Shown here one piece after another: positions 23,405-34,868 of a stretch of DNA of 64,000 bases. Position numbers and translations under genes: made by a program. Position 1 is the stretch's first letter; each line of letters begins with the position of its first letter. The DNA is from Impatiens glandulifera (taxonomy: Eukaryota; Streptophyta; Magnoliopsida; Ericales; Balsaminaceae): NCBI RefSeq assembly GCF_907164915.1, contig NC_061863.1, positions 34,631,133 to 34,695,132 on the forward strand, in the 5' to 3' direction. The notes beneath the pieces were generated by a model. It ran no database searches. It worked only from the letters and a program-made list of their open reading frames with translations, and was not told where the DNA came from.

Positions 23405-23501
23405 TTCCCTCTTCCCTCTTCCCTCTTCCCTCTTCCCTCTTCCCTCTTCCCTCTTCCCTCTTCCCTCTTCCCTCTTCCCTCTTCCCTCTTCCCTCTTCCC
23501 T
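23405..23501 (+). repeat. (CCCTCTT)n array
   Basis: About 14 near-perfect 7-bp units, 40 bp downstream of the solo LTR. The unit length equals that of the plant telomere repeat, but the sequence differs at the AAA positions. Confidence 0.97.
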
Positions 23502-23810
23502 TAATTAAATTTTGTTTTTATTGCCATATATATATATTATATATATATATTTTTTTTCTACCATATATTATCTAAACAATTATCTATATTAATATTAATT
23601 CAAGATTTAAACAATTTTTTTAATAAATGCACATACCTTCATCATTTTTATATTTATTTTATATATATATATAATTATTTTCCTTTTATAAATGCACATA
23701 CCTTTATAATTATATATTTATTTGTTACCTTATATATGTATATATTATATTATTTTTTATTATTAATTTTATATAAATACATTTAATCTTTTATTATACA
23801 TTTTTTCTCT

Positions 23811-23841
<31 letters not shown>

Positions 23842-24711
23842 CTATTTTCTTTATTAGTATAAATAATTTTTATGTTGATATAAAAATTAACTACTTAGTA
23901 ATAATTATTAAATACAAAATATATATACATATACAAAATAATAAAATTATTTCAACAATCATAAGTAGTCTAACGGTTTAAGTGTTCACATTTCATATTT
24001 AAGACCCTATACTATATGGTGATGCAACTTTTAAATAAATGATAGACACCTGTAAGTGTGAGGTCAGAATTAGTGGTTGGTTTGACAAGCATTTGAAATC
24101 GCGAGGTCACGAGATGAATGTTAGGTGGTGGGTGTTTTTTCGAGTGTGAGGTTGGAATTAATGGTCTGTTTGCGAACATTTGAAAGTGTGAGGTCACAAG
24201 ATGAATGTCAAGGTGGTGGTTAGTGGTTGGTTTGTTGTTGGATAAGAGCTCTGTGATCAATTGGGATTGGTTGTTGATTTGTTAAAGTGGGAGTAAAAGA
24301 GAGGTTGACTAAGATTGGTGAATGGTTTGTCGAGAGATAGAGGCATATGAAAAAGTGTGAGTCACAAAATTAGGGTATGTTGGTGGTTTTCCGAGGAGAT
24401 AAAGAGGCATATGAAAAGTGTAAGTCACAAGATGATGGTCAATTGGAAGGTTAGTGGTTGAGTTTGACGAGATATAAGAAGTGTCATCAATTAAGGTCGA
24501 CTAATATTAGTGAGTGATTTGTCGAAGGAATAAACAAGATGAGGGTCAATTGAGGGGTTAAAGTGGGTGCCGAAGAGATAAAATATATATTAATATTAAG
24601 TTTAAGATTAAGATTAAACTTAATTTTTACAAACTAAAATTAATTAAATATAAATAATATTAATTTTATCTAATATATTTATAAAAAAATATTTTATATA
24701 TATTATTATCT
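23502..24711. other. AT-rich DNA with decayed repeats
   Basis: No gene is supported. Between 24040 and 24500 phrases such as GTGTGAGGTCACAAGATGAATG and AGTGGTTGGTTTG recur with variation several times, indicating an old tandem repeat with a period of roughly 100 bp. A short TA tract lies near 23813-23840. Confidence 0.5.
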
Positions 24712-24735
24712 GTGCATGCACAAAATTCATGCTAG
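24712..24735 (+). mobile_element. Possible Helitron 3' terminus
   Basis: A perfect palindrome GTGCATGCAC (24712-24721) is followed ten bases later by CTAG and then T. Plant Helitrons end in a short hairpin, about 10 bases, CTRR, and insert before T. No matching TC 5' end could be fixed, so this is a candidate only; the upstream decayed repeats might be the body. Confidence 0.35.
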
Positions 24736-25167
24736 TTTTAATTAATAACGAAAAAATGAGATAGAAGAGATAAATGAAATGATATTTGATTATGTTTGAT
24801 TAAATATTCTAAATCCAACTAGGCCAATTTTTATTTGGCTGTTTAGAAATTAGAAATTCTTTATCACATGGTTCTAACAACTAAATCACATTTAATAAAT
24901 TAAAATATTCCTACTTTATTTTTATTAAAATTTAAATATAAAAATAATATTTTAATAATTAAACTAATTAAAAATTCATATAGTTATTTTTATGTCCCAC
25001 AAGATTATGAAATAACCAAAATCAAACCAGTTCAATTTTATTTTTGAGTGTGTCTAGTTTATATGTCAATATGATTGATTGGGTGAGACATTGTTGTTTT
25101 CATACTTAACTCACTTCATTTTTTAATTTTTTTTATTTGATTTGAAGAAAATATTTTAATTAAATTA

Positions 25168-25244
<77 letters not shown>

Positions 25245-25440
25245 GTTTAATTTCCGGAATTTTTTACTACATTTCTGCCCTTTTTGATTTCGGGGAATTT
25301 CTGCGAGATACCGTTTATAAAATATTTTTAAAAATAAATAAAAAATTATAAAATAAAATTATATTAACAAATTTTTTAGTATAATATATATTAAAATATA
25401 TTAAAATTTTATATTATTATAAAAAAATAAATTTACAGTA
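24736..25440. other. AT-rich DNA with an (AT)n tract
   Basis: No gene is seen. An uninterrupted AT dinucleotide tract of about 70 bp lies at 25171-25240. The segment ends at the first base of the element III 5' LTR. Confidence 0.6.
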
Positions 25441-26833
25441 TGTCAAATTAAGTTAAAAAGGAAATTGCTAAATAAAAAGGGGGAAATTATTAATTCAAGT
25501 TAAAGGAAATCATTAAATTAAGTTGAATTATGAAAAACATTTTAATTGATTAAAATGAACTTAGGATAATTAAAATGAACACACATGGTTTTAATGAATG
25601 ATTAAAACTAAGTTCAGCAATGTGTTAATGCGTAGGTACAATCGAAAACTCGCTGGCAGAAGAGTTGCACTATAAGTTGAAGATTCACTAACAGCAAAGT
25701 TGCCATCAACAGACTCGCTATTAGCTGAAGATGCGCTAACAACAGAGTTGCCATCAACAGACTCGCCATCAGCTGAAGATACGCTAACAACAGAGTTTCC
25801 ATCAGCAGACTCGCCAACAGCTGAAAATGTGCTAACAACAGAGTTGCCATCACCAGACTCGCTATCAGTTGAAGATGCACTAACAGTAGAGTTACCAACA
25901 ACTGAATATTCGTTAAACCAAAGTATCTCGTCAACAAAGTTGATCAACAATTGAGTTCGCTATCAGTAGAGTAGCTCATCAGCATAGATGATCAACATCT
26001 AAGTTTGCTATTAATAGAGTAACTCATCAGTAGAACTGATCATCAGTAGAGCCTTCTATCAGCTGAGTTCCACATTAGCTGAATGCTTATCAGCTAAGTC
26101 AAGTAGCTGAACACTCATAGCCTATAATACGACAAAAATATACAACCAGCTCTCTTCTCTAACATGCAAAATGATAAACGAATATTCCATTCTCATGCGC
26201 ACTAAAACCCCATACGCTAGGCATACGACAAACGTATCGTTGCCACGTATTGACAAAATGGATTCGACCGTTGTCATGCCTCAAATATAAAAAGATATCA
26301 AAGAACAACGGTGAAGCTCTCTCGTTCGTTCTCAGTTCTCTCTCTTTAATTCTTTGCGAGTGCTTTTATAAGTGACTACGTTATGCATAAGACAATCTTT
26401 TGTATCATTTAATAATCATATTACTTGAGTAAGTTGAACATATAGTCGTCTATTCAATAAGATAGTGTGAGAGTTAGGAGTTCAAATAGGCAAGTGTTAA
26501 GACATGTGATCTGAGTGGGTTTGTGTAGAGGCTATACAAATTAAAGTCTTTTAGTGAAATCATTTTGAAAACAAAAGAAGGGGTGACGTAGGGGTTTTTA
26601 TCTCAATACATCCATAAAATCTTGTGTTGACTTTTCATTTCTGCATTCAATCTTATATCTGCCGCTTCAAATCCTGCAATCAGTTTCCGCACTTGAAATC
26701 GTTCAAGAGCTTGCAATGATTTGTTCAAGAATAGAAACATATTTTCAATCCCTAACATGATTAAAATCACATTTAAGTGAAAATAGAACAACAATATTTA
26801 ACCCCCCTTTTATTGTTGTCTTTGATCTTAACA
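25441..26833 (+). mobile_element. 5' LTR of element III
   Basis: The sequence aligns with 58360-59734 over its whole length. It starts TGTCAAATTAAG (3' copy TATTAAATTAAG, so one end of each is altered) and ends GATCTTAACA. It contains a second polypurine/LTR-start module at 25471-25490, an array of 48-bp repeats and the CATAAAATCTTG block. The primer site TGGTATTAGAGTAG follows at 26836. Confidence 0.85.
25685..25910 (+). repeat. 48-bp repeats in the element III LTR
   Basis: About 4.5 units of the type GAGTTGCCATCAACAGACTC..GCTATCAGCTGAAGATGC..CTAACAACA. Because 48 is a multiple of three, one frame stays open as a 16-residue repeat (ELPSTDSPSAEDTLTT type). The same array is at 58605-58820 in the 3' LTR. 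There is no sign that it is translated. Confidence 0.9.
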
Positions 26834-26835
26834 AG

Positions 26836-26849
26836 TGGTATTAGAGTAG
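26836..26849 (+). other. Primer-binding site of element III
   Basis: TGGTATTAGAGTAG, two bases after the 5' LTR, corresponds to the initiator-Met tRNA primer site TGGTATCAGAGC with changes. Confidence 0.8.
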
Positions 26850-26885
26850 ACTCTCTATTTTTAAGCTACCGAAGATATCTGAATC

Positions 26886-27908
26886 ATGTCTTACCTAAAT
26901 AAGATTTCAATGTTCTCAAAGGAAGACTATAATGACTGGAAGATCAGAATGCAAGCACATTTGATGACACAAGATGATGATATGTGTTATGTCATCACAG
27001 ATGGTCCCATAAAAATATTAAAGGTCAACACGGCCACAAATACAATAGAGGGTTCTCCTCAAATAACAAAGAAACCCATATACTAGTGGACTGCTGAAGA
27101 CAAGAGGAAGGCCAACCTCGACAACGTGGCCAAGACATCTTCTACAAAACTTTGGACAAGAACATGTTCAGCAAGATCAAATCATGTTCCTATGACAAAG
27201 AGATCTGGGAAAAACTGACTAAATTTGTGAAGGCAACAACCAAAAAAAGAAAACAACCTGATGGTTTCCACACAAAAGTTCGACAGCATCAGGATGCATC
27301 TGGGTGAGACTATGACTGAGTTTGGAGAAAGATTCAGCAACATAGTCCTATAACTCTCAACCTTAGGAAAGGTATATAGCAACATGGATGTTTTTATAAA
27401 ATCTATGAGAGTTTTGTCTAGAGAATGGGATATAAAAATGATGGTCAGGAGGGAATCCAATGACTTTAACAGGATCGAGATGTATGATCTCTTTGCCGAT
27501 CTGAAGGCCTATGAGTTTGAGATAAACTTAAGGAATGAGGATGAGCTATCCACCTCCATCACAACACAAGCATTGGTGACTGCTGAAGAGCCACTTGCTT
27601 CGACATCTTCCAAGTCTGCTGAATAGATGAGCGACGACGCAATGTCATTATTTGTCAAAAAGTTTGGCAAATTCATGAGGAAGAATCATTCTAATTCCAA
27701 TCTTAATAGAAATAATTATAAAAATGAGTCTAATGCTAATTTAAAATGTTTTAATTGTGACATACTAGGTAACTTTATGGATGACTGCAGGAAACTTAGA
27801 AGGATGACAATAAGCCATTTAAGAGGAAGTACAAGGAGGATCGCAAATCTTCTAGGAACAAGAAGGAATGAAAGGCTCTACTTGCAGAGGAAAGCAAGAG
27901 CCATTTAA
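26886..27908 (+). pseudogene. Element III gag, broken
   Basis: Copia Gag of the Sirevirus type: it opens MSYLNKISMFSKEDYNDWK, then the region DKRKANLDNVAK, the helix-rich core containing W-D-I-K-M-M-V-R-R-E-S, ADLKAYEFEINLRNE, and a zinc knuckle CFNCDILGNFMDDC. The usual knuckle is C-x2-C-x4-H-x4-C; here the histidine is replaced by asparagine. In-frame stops (27086, 27624) and a frameshift near 27135 disrupt it. It is closely related to gag of element II (50943-49878). Confidence 0.88.
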
Positions 27909-28695
27909 CATCATTTCATTAAAAATTCCTAAAAACGAAAAAAAAAACAAATGAATTTCTGTATTTTCCTAGACAAGCCTAGGAAAATTAAGTTTGTTAC
28001 GGTCTAAAAGCAAATGAATTACAAACAATCATCGGAATTACAAAAAAATTAAATTGCGTTTATCTCGCTAAAACATCATTTTTAGTGACTTCCTGATATG
28101 ATACCTTTCAGTTCCTATAGAGGTTCCAATTATGTTCGTTTTTAGAGCTCTTCTCCACGTCTAGATGTTTGCGCTACAGTCAGTTACAATACCATCCCAA
28201 GTCTGCTCCATACTTCTTCGATTCCTCGAGAATGCCCTCGCGTTTCTCTCATGCCAGATGTTGTAATTTATTGAGCCTAATCCGCGTTTGAAAATCTGAT
28301 TTAAACTTTGTGCCCTTCTCTTTTTTCACAACCACTCTCTTGATTTTTTTTCCAATCTCCCGAGAATCTGGTCATCTTCATATTTGTTGCAAATTTATTC
28401 CAAAGTTTTGAGGGAAATAAAAAGTTCCTAAAGAGATGATCAACTATTTCTTCATTCCCTTCACACATTAGACAACTTGAATCCGAAATTTCCATGTACT
28501 TCCTAACGTGATCTCTCATGTTTATCCTTGCCCGAAATGCAAGCCATATATGAATTGGTGTCTTGGGATAACCATTGACAACCAGACCAAATTAGCCTAA
28601 TCTACTATTTGCTCATTCTCTCGGATGGTATTCCACACTTTGCTTGAAATCATCTTCCCGTTTTCTTCGGCTATGTGCTGGTAAAACATGACAAC
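27909..28695 (-). mobile_element. LINE (L1-type) 3' fragment
   Basis: The minus strand encodes the C-terminal zinc-binding region of plant LINE reverse transcriptases: S-S-C-L-M-C-E-G-N-E-E-I-V-D-H-L-F at 28519-28301, then IWHERNARAFSRN further on in another frame, and an AT-rich tail. It is 5'-truncated, as LINE copies usually are. It lies where element III should have protease, integrase and most of RT, so it accompanied or followed a large deletion. A poly(A) and target duplication are not clear. Confidence 0.75.
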
Positions 28696-29137
28696 AACTT
28701 GAAAGACATATTTTACTTGTACAAATTTATATAGATGACATCATCTTTGGGTAAACTAATCCCAAATTATGTGAAAAGTCATCTATGTTGATGTAGGACA
28801 AATTTGAGATGAACATGATGGGTGAACTAACGTTCTTCCTTGGACTTCAAGTTAGGCAACTTGAAAATGAAATATTCATAAATCAAGCTAAGTACACTAA
28901 AGAATTACTGAAAAAATTCAATAAGGAGAACTGCTCAGCTACCTCAACTCCCATGAACTCATCGAGCAAACTAGACAAAGATGAAGGCGGTCAAGATGTT
29001 GATATCATATCCTATCGATAAATCATTGGTTTCCTGCTCTATCTAACATACAGCCAACCAAATATCATGTTTGCTATCGGCGTGTGTGGAAGATTTTAGG
29101 CTAACCCTAAACAATCTCATTACATAGATGCTAAACG
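28696..29137 (+). pseudogene. Element III reverse transcriptase, C-terminal part
   Basis: Copia RT sequence resumes in damaged form around the YVDD motif (28720-28800). It is then readable at 28809-29021, MMGELTFFLGLQVRQLENE, and on to the block S-Q-P-N-I-M-F-A-I-G-V-C-G-R-F with stops. It is cut at 29137 by element II; the target duplication is AAACG (29133-29137). The frame continues at 54591. Confidence 0.88.
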
Positions 29138-30870
29138 TGATAGGATCGGTGTAACCAATAGAGACTAGGGTCTGACTATTGATAACAGCTTATGATAAAC
29201 GATTCAATTTTAATTCTGTTAGAAGTTAAAATCTATTTCTATTCTTCACAAATCCTCCGAAATCTTAAAACGGTTTCAAGTGCGGAAGTGTTCGTCGAAT
29301 TTGAAGTTTTGAACCAATGAAAGATGAATGACAAAAAGTAAAGAACACAGGGAGTTTTTTATGGATGTTTGGAGCAAACCCTCCTATGTCACCCCTTCTT
29401 CCCGGATGGATTTCACTAAACTCTTTGAATCAAAAACAGTTTACTGAACTAGCTAACACTCTATTGAACAGAACAACCTCTGTTCAACTTACAATATTAT
29501 GAACATTATTCTCTCATCTAGACAATGTTTTGATTCTTTCTCTCCTGAACTTGAATGATGTAAGAAAATCAGTAAGGCAAGAGTAAGCTTGTGAATACAG
29601 TTGATGAAAATGATTTGGTAAGTTAACCAGTGATTCAACTGTTGTCCTTGAGCGTCTATTTATAGTACAAGGACGCCAATGGTCGAATATTCTTCATGGA
29701 CACGTGGTAAGCATCCATTGGAGGGCCTCCCATAATATCAGAAATCTGCAGACTCTGAGCAAAGGGATCGTGGCCGTACCGAACTGGTAGTGCGACGAAT
29801 ATCCTCTCTGATATTGTCTTGTACTGGAAAAACCGTTAGAAGGACATTTACGTACGTGGAGTTCGTTCATTGGATACAATTAGCTAGCTTGTCAGACTGT
29901 ACAGGAGTGAGTGGAACAGAGTAGCAGACAACTAGTTGATTGTGGGTAGACGTATGTTAACTTCAAATGGCTGCTTAAACGAGGCATTAGACGTGCTACA
30001 TTAGACTGTCTAGTCTAATTGAGTTAGACGTCAACATCTAATTGCGTGTTCCATTAGACCACCAAGTCTAATGGAGTTAGACGACAACGTCTAACTACGA
30101 ATCCCTTCAGACTTGTCTGAAGGAGTTAGACATCAACGTCTAACTACGTTTCCCATTAGAATACCACATCTAATGGAGTTAGACCTCAACGCCTAACTAC
30201 GTATCACTTCAGACTTGTCTGAAGGAGTTAGATTCCAATGTCTAACTACGTTTCCTATTAGACTACCACCTCTAATGGAGTTAGACCTCAACGTCTAATT
30301 ACATATCTGTTAGACTGCAGCTTCTAACTACATATCACTTCAGATTTATTTGAAGGAGTTAGACACCAACGTCTAACTACATTTCCCATTAGACTACTAC
30401 GTCTAATAGAGTTAGACCTCAACATCTAACTATGTATCTGTTAGACTGCAGCGTCTAACTACGTATCACTTTAGACTTGTCCGAAGGAGTTAGACGCCAA
30501 CTTCTAACTACGTTTCCTATTAGACTATCACATCTAATGGCATTAGACCTCAACGTCTAACTACGTATCTGTTAGACTGCAGCGTCTAACTAAGTATCAC
30601 TTCAGACTTGTCTGAAGAAGTTATACGCCAATGTCTAACTACGCAACACGTCTATTTAGCCTGCTCAGACCATGTCTAAGTTAGCCAAGTCTGATGCACC
30701 CACACATAAACAAATATACAACATAGCTTTATTCTTGTTTAAACATAATCAAAATTCAGTTGTTTAATATTTTATAATTTCCGTTTATTTCTAAGTTAAT
30801 TAACTCTTTACTTAATTTCCCCAACAATTTCTTCTAAGTTAATTAACTCCTTACTTAATTTTTCCTAACA
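29138..30870 (-). mobile_element. 3' LTR of element II
   Basis: Plus-strand reading TGATAGGATCGG to TTTTTCCTAACA, 1733 bp. The outer half has the U5-like blocks; the inner half is the TTAGACG repeat array. The end next to the internal region is duplicated (two copies of TTAATTAACTC.TTACTTAATTT, about 45 bp apart). Confidence 0.9.
29990..30660 (-). repeat. TTAGACG hairpin array in the element II 3' LTR
   Basis: Irregular units carry inverted repeats such as CCATTAGAC/GTCTAATGG, CCTTCAGAC/GTCTGAAGG and GTTAGACG/CGTCTAAC. The stems differ from those of the array at 12010-12690, but both sides change together. The counterpart in the 5' LTR is at 53790-54360. Confidence 0.9.
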
Positions 30871-30884
30871 ATTTCCCTTTTTTT
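30871..30884 (-). other. Polypurine tract of element II
   Basis: Minus strand AAAAAAAGGGAAAT directly abuts the 3' LTR, the expected primer for plus-strand synthesis. Confidence 0.8.
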
Positions 30885-31082
30885 ATTATTTAAGCTAAAT
30901 TATCAAAATCAGATGAGCTCATGATTTAATCCAAAAAATTTCCCTTTTTGATGATGTTAAAACCATGCAATCTTAATAAAGCAATGTAAAGACCCATCAA
31001 ATACGATAGAAATCAAAGTAGTTCACCAAAATATTCCCAACATAAATTTTAAAATATGAAAAAAAAAGAAAAAGATTTATGG

Positions 31083-34000
31083 TCATTCCCTTTTCACGTT
31101 TGGATCAGCTTCGCCTTCTAGAAGAGAGTTGCCCGTTAGGAGGTCATGGAATCGAGTGATAGCACCTCAGCCGCCTCCACTTCCACCACCTCTGTCGCCT
31201 CCACGACTTGGACCCTCTCTCTTTGCTAGTCTGCAACATTCTTCGTTCTCGTCAGAAGCTTTGCGTTTTGATTTTGACCGGGTTCCTCTAGCAGCTCCAC
31301 CTCTTGAGATACCACCTCTAGAGCTACCTTCCCCCTTTTAACATTATCTACTTCAATAAGGGCTTTTTCTTTAGCAACAGTAACCTCAACTACTTCAACA
31401 ACTTGAATTTACCTTGCAAAATAATCTGCTTGCTCTATTTGCTCGGCTTTACCTCTATTCATTGCATTGGATATCTACATCATTTGGTCTCGCAAAAGAT
31501 TCATTGCTAATATAACATCTTGATGAAGTTCCAGGGTGTTAGATTTGGATTCAACAAACTGCTCAGATTGTCTATTAAAGAAATTCTTCTCAAACTTCGT
31601 GTGCATAGAATTAACGATGTTGACTTCATAAGTAATTCTCTTCATAGTCTTCTCTAGTTCTTTTTGAGTAGCAAGAATAGATGACACCTTATCCTTGCTT
31701 GAAATTGAGCCCTTCTCAAGATTGGCCAATCTGGACTGCATGTCCAACATGTTCTACTATATTGAGCTCATCGCGTCCAACATGAAATTATAGAATTTTG
31801 CTCCTCTAGGAGAAGCTTCTTCTGAAGAATGAGCAGCAAAGGACACAACCTGAGAGCAAGTTGGAGCAGTACAAATCAGACTCACATGCACATTAACTTG
31901 TAAAGAACGCTCTAATTCTTTATCTTTGGACGGAGAAGAGGGAGCCATGGACGCAACCTTGGAATTCTCTTGATCATTGAGAATGTCTGAACATACTCGA
32001 TGAATCTATTTTGAAATACTTTAAGAATGAAGAGGTAATTCATCAACTTTATCGATAACATCTGTTGGTGTTATGATCAGGGTTGAAGGAGGAGAGGGAA
32101 TTGGACTTTCTTACGAAGCTGAGGATGATAAAGACTCATCTTTATCAGTTTGTTCCCCCTCAGTAGAGGGAATCTTCTCAGAATCTGCCTCCTTCAAGGG
32201 TTGCCCCATAGTTTCTGATTTTGGAGACTAATCAGCAATCTTTACTGATTCGTCTTCAACCACTAGAGATTCTTCTTCTTCAACAATAGGAGGAGCCACC
32301 TAAGATGTCTCCTTTTGTTGAGTAGGTGATTGAAGAGCTTCAACAACAACCTCCCAACTTCCAAATTTATTTCAGGTTGACCCAAGACCGAGTTTTGCTC
32401 AATAATCTGTTGCAACATTAACCGCTTCTCCTCAAATGATATGTTGGACAACTCAATAAGATTGGCAACAACCTGCTCATCTTCTTCAAAAATAGATTGA
32501 TCAACATCAAAGATCTGCATTGGATCGTCTTCACTAGACATATCATGAAACAGGTTCAACCCGGAAGACTCTATTCTGTGAACCTGTGAAGGACTATCGA
32601 GCAATAACCATTCATAATGAGGTCCAATCGCTTCAAAGAGTTCTACTCTACAGGAGCATCCTTGTCGAGCGAGTTGAAGTTGGCCTTCCTCTTCTCAGTC
32701 ATAGGAAACATATTACTTCCCATGATGTTGGCCACCACCAGATGTTTTCTTTTGAGGTCTTTAGAGATCTCATCAGTTTTATCCAATTTCAAGACTCTCT
32801 TCATCGTCTTTATCAGATTCTTCCATTCTTCCATTCTTTCACAATTTACTTTTTCGAGAACATCTCATCCAATTGAGTGGCTAATATGTAGTTCACCCAA
32901 GTGTCGAAGATATCGATCTTCTCAATTGCCTTAATTTCCACTTCCTCCATCATAAGGTTGACAATACATCTGGCTTCAGAAACCTTCTCCGCAAATTCTG
33001 AAGCAATCCTCTTTCCTTTTCCAGGAACCACAACTAGTTTAGGAGTTGGCAAAGGTTCACGGATGGTAATTCTAGGAGCTCCTCTTGTTGTTCTCATAAT
33101 TTCAAAAGGGGACAAAGGCTTCAAAAAGGCCCCTTATGGGAGTTCAGACACAACATCCTTTCCTGTAACATCGGGTTTGACCACAATCGGCTCAACATTC
33201 GATAGAGTGGGAGCCTGTTCAGTTGATAGAACAATAGTAGGAATTGGAGCAATAATCTGCTCTATTTCAGTGATAATCTTAGCATTACAAGTAGCCTCAA
33301 TCGCTACTGATTCTTCAGGGAGGAAAGGCGACACAACCCTGTCAATAATTTCACTATTCGGACCAACTGATTCAACAGTCGGCCCTTCAACTTGTTCCAT
33401 TATAGGAACATCAATAATATGTACTAAGACTAGAGGAGAGGAAGAAGTTACCTTTGTAGACTTCTTGGACGGCTTAGACGCCTTAGATGCTTTAGACGCC
33501 TTAGACTGATCAGCATCAGGACCAAAAGACTTAGCTGACTTCTTTAACGGGCTGGTGGATGGAGAAAGAGATCGAATATGAATATCATCAAGGGGAGGAA
33601 GACCTTATCTTTCCTTAGAGTCAACTACTCCAGAATCTTTCTTTAGAGAACTCTTTTGGCTATTCGTGTTTTCCGTAGAGTCCATTACATATTTGGTTCT
33701 TTTATCCCCCGTAGACTGAACGAAAGTAGCCTATCACTTAGATTGAGTGACCGACTGACCACCTGTCTATTGGCTGGATGATCCAGAAACCATATCCTTT
33801 GAGAGATTCATTCTCGCAAGAGTTCTCTTCACATAGAAATTGGTGAATATGCGACTCGGGTTAATAGCCTCACCCTCGCCCATATACACACCCAAATGTT
33901 TCATAAACCATCCGAGTTGGGTTGAGGAACCCACACTCTCCTTGTTTCTTGAGTAAATCATCTGGCATAGATTAGAAAATAACGTAGAAGCCCAGTTGAT

Positions 34001-34515
34001 TTGCATAACTTTACAAATGGCTTTTATGTAGTCGAAACGATCCTGGCTGTATAGATCAAAAGAACCTACTTTGCGTTGAAGAACCTTTTCCACGATATCG
34101 TTCAATAGGATGAAGTGCGACTTTAGGGCTTTCTTCTTCCCGTTTAGCCTAATTGAAGAGCCGTCATTGGAGAGAGTGATTTGCATTTCCGAGATGATTT
34201 CCACTTGAAGCGCTAGATTGAAGCTACGACCCTCCATAGAAGTACATAAACTCAACATAGGAAGATTCATTGAAAGAGATAGAAGTTTTGTTGACTGTCG
34301 CCGTATTCAATTCTCCGACCACGTTCGTCGTCTTGAAGAACTCCTGGACTTCCTTCTAGTAGAAGATGAACGGTCCGCCAAGGTATTTTTTGAGACCGGA
34401 ATACTCGAGAGAATGGAACATATCAACAATGTCCTGTTGATCAATGGTGTAAACCGATGTGAATTCCACCTGCAAGGTGTTGTGACCAAGAGTGATAGGT
34501 TTATTGTTAGCCATT
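31083..34515 (-). pseudogene. Element II accessory gene (single copy), broken
   Basis: It starts MANNKPITLGHNTLQVEFTS at 34515. The family N-domain follows (IVDMFHSLEYSGLKKYLGGP, a stop at the next tyrosine, then EVQEFFKTTNVVG) and the central motif INWASTLFSNLCQMI near 34000-33960. A long acidic and valine/isoleucine/threonine-rich linker comes next (33400-32263) and a coiled-coil end (31750-31475: QSRLANLEKGSISSKDK). Many stops and frameshifts make it dead. The layout equals that of accessory gene C of element I plus the C-terminal coiled coil. Function is unknown; the position downstream of pol matches the envelope-like ORF of Sireviruses, but I see no signal peptide or membrane segment. 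Confidence 0.8.
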
Positions 34516-34625
34516 TGAGAATAAATGAAGAAGATGAAAATAATTTCCTAGAAAGAAGTTAGAGAAAAACTAGGGTTCTTGAGAAACTTGTGAGTGTAAA
34601 ATCTTCAATTACATGCACGATATCC

Positions 34626-34633
34626 TTAAATAG
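34626..34633 (-). promoter_or_regulatory. TATA-like box of the element II accessory gene
   Basis: Minus strand TATTTAAG lies about 111 nt before the ATG at 34515 and is followed by a CT-rich leader with no intervening ATG that fits better. Confidence 0.5.
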
Positions 34634-34868
34634 AATCGAAAAGTCACATGTTTTAACCGTCACTTTTGACAAAGAGGGCCCACCAATTAATGTTAAACGC
34701 CTTTTCCCAAAGGTACTCATCATTAACTGGGTTTAAACCAATAATAATTTAATATTTAAGGGTATATTTGTCATTTTCCTCAACATTGAAAGAAACGCGT
34801 CTTCAAGTTATTAATAAATGAGTGCTTTAATGTTTGAGCGAGAAAATTAGATGACAACGCATAAAGAC

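Noticed and set aside
25591..25950. 119-codon minus-strand ORF in the element III LTR
   Set aside because: It is the antisense of the 48-bp repeat array, open only because the period is a multiple of three.
32901..33509. 202-codon plus-strand ORF ending in a repeated LDA motif
   Set aside because: Antisense to the linker of the element II accessory gene; low complexity and no domain.
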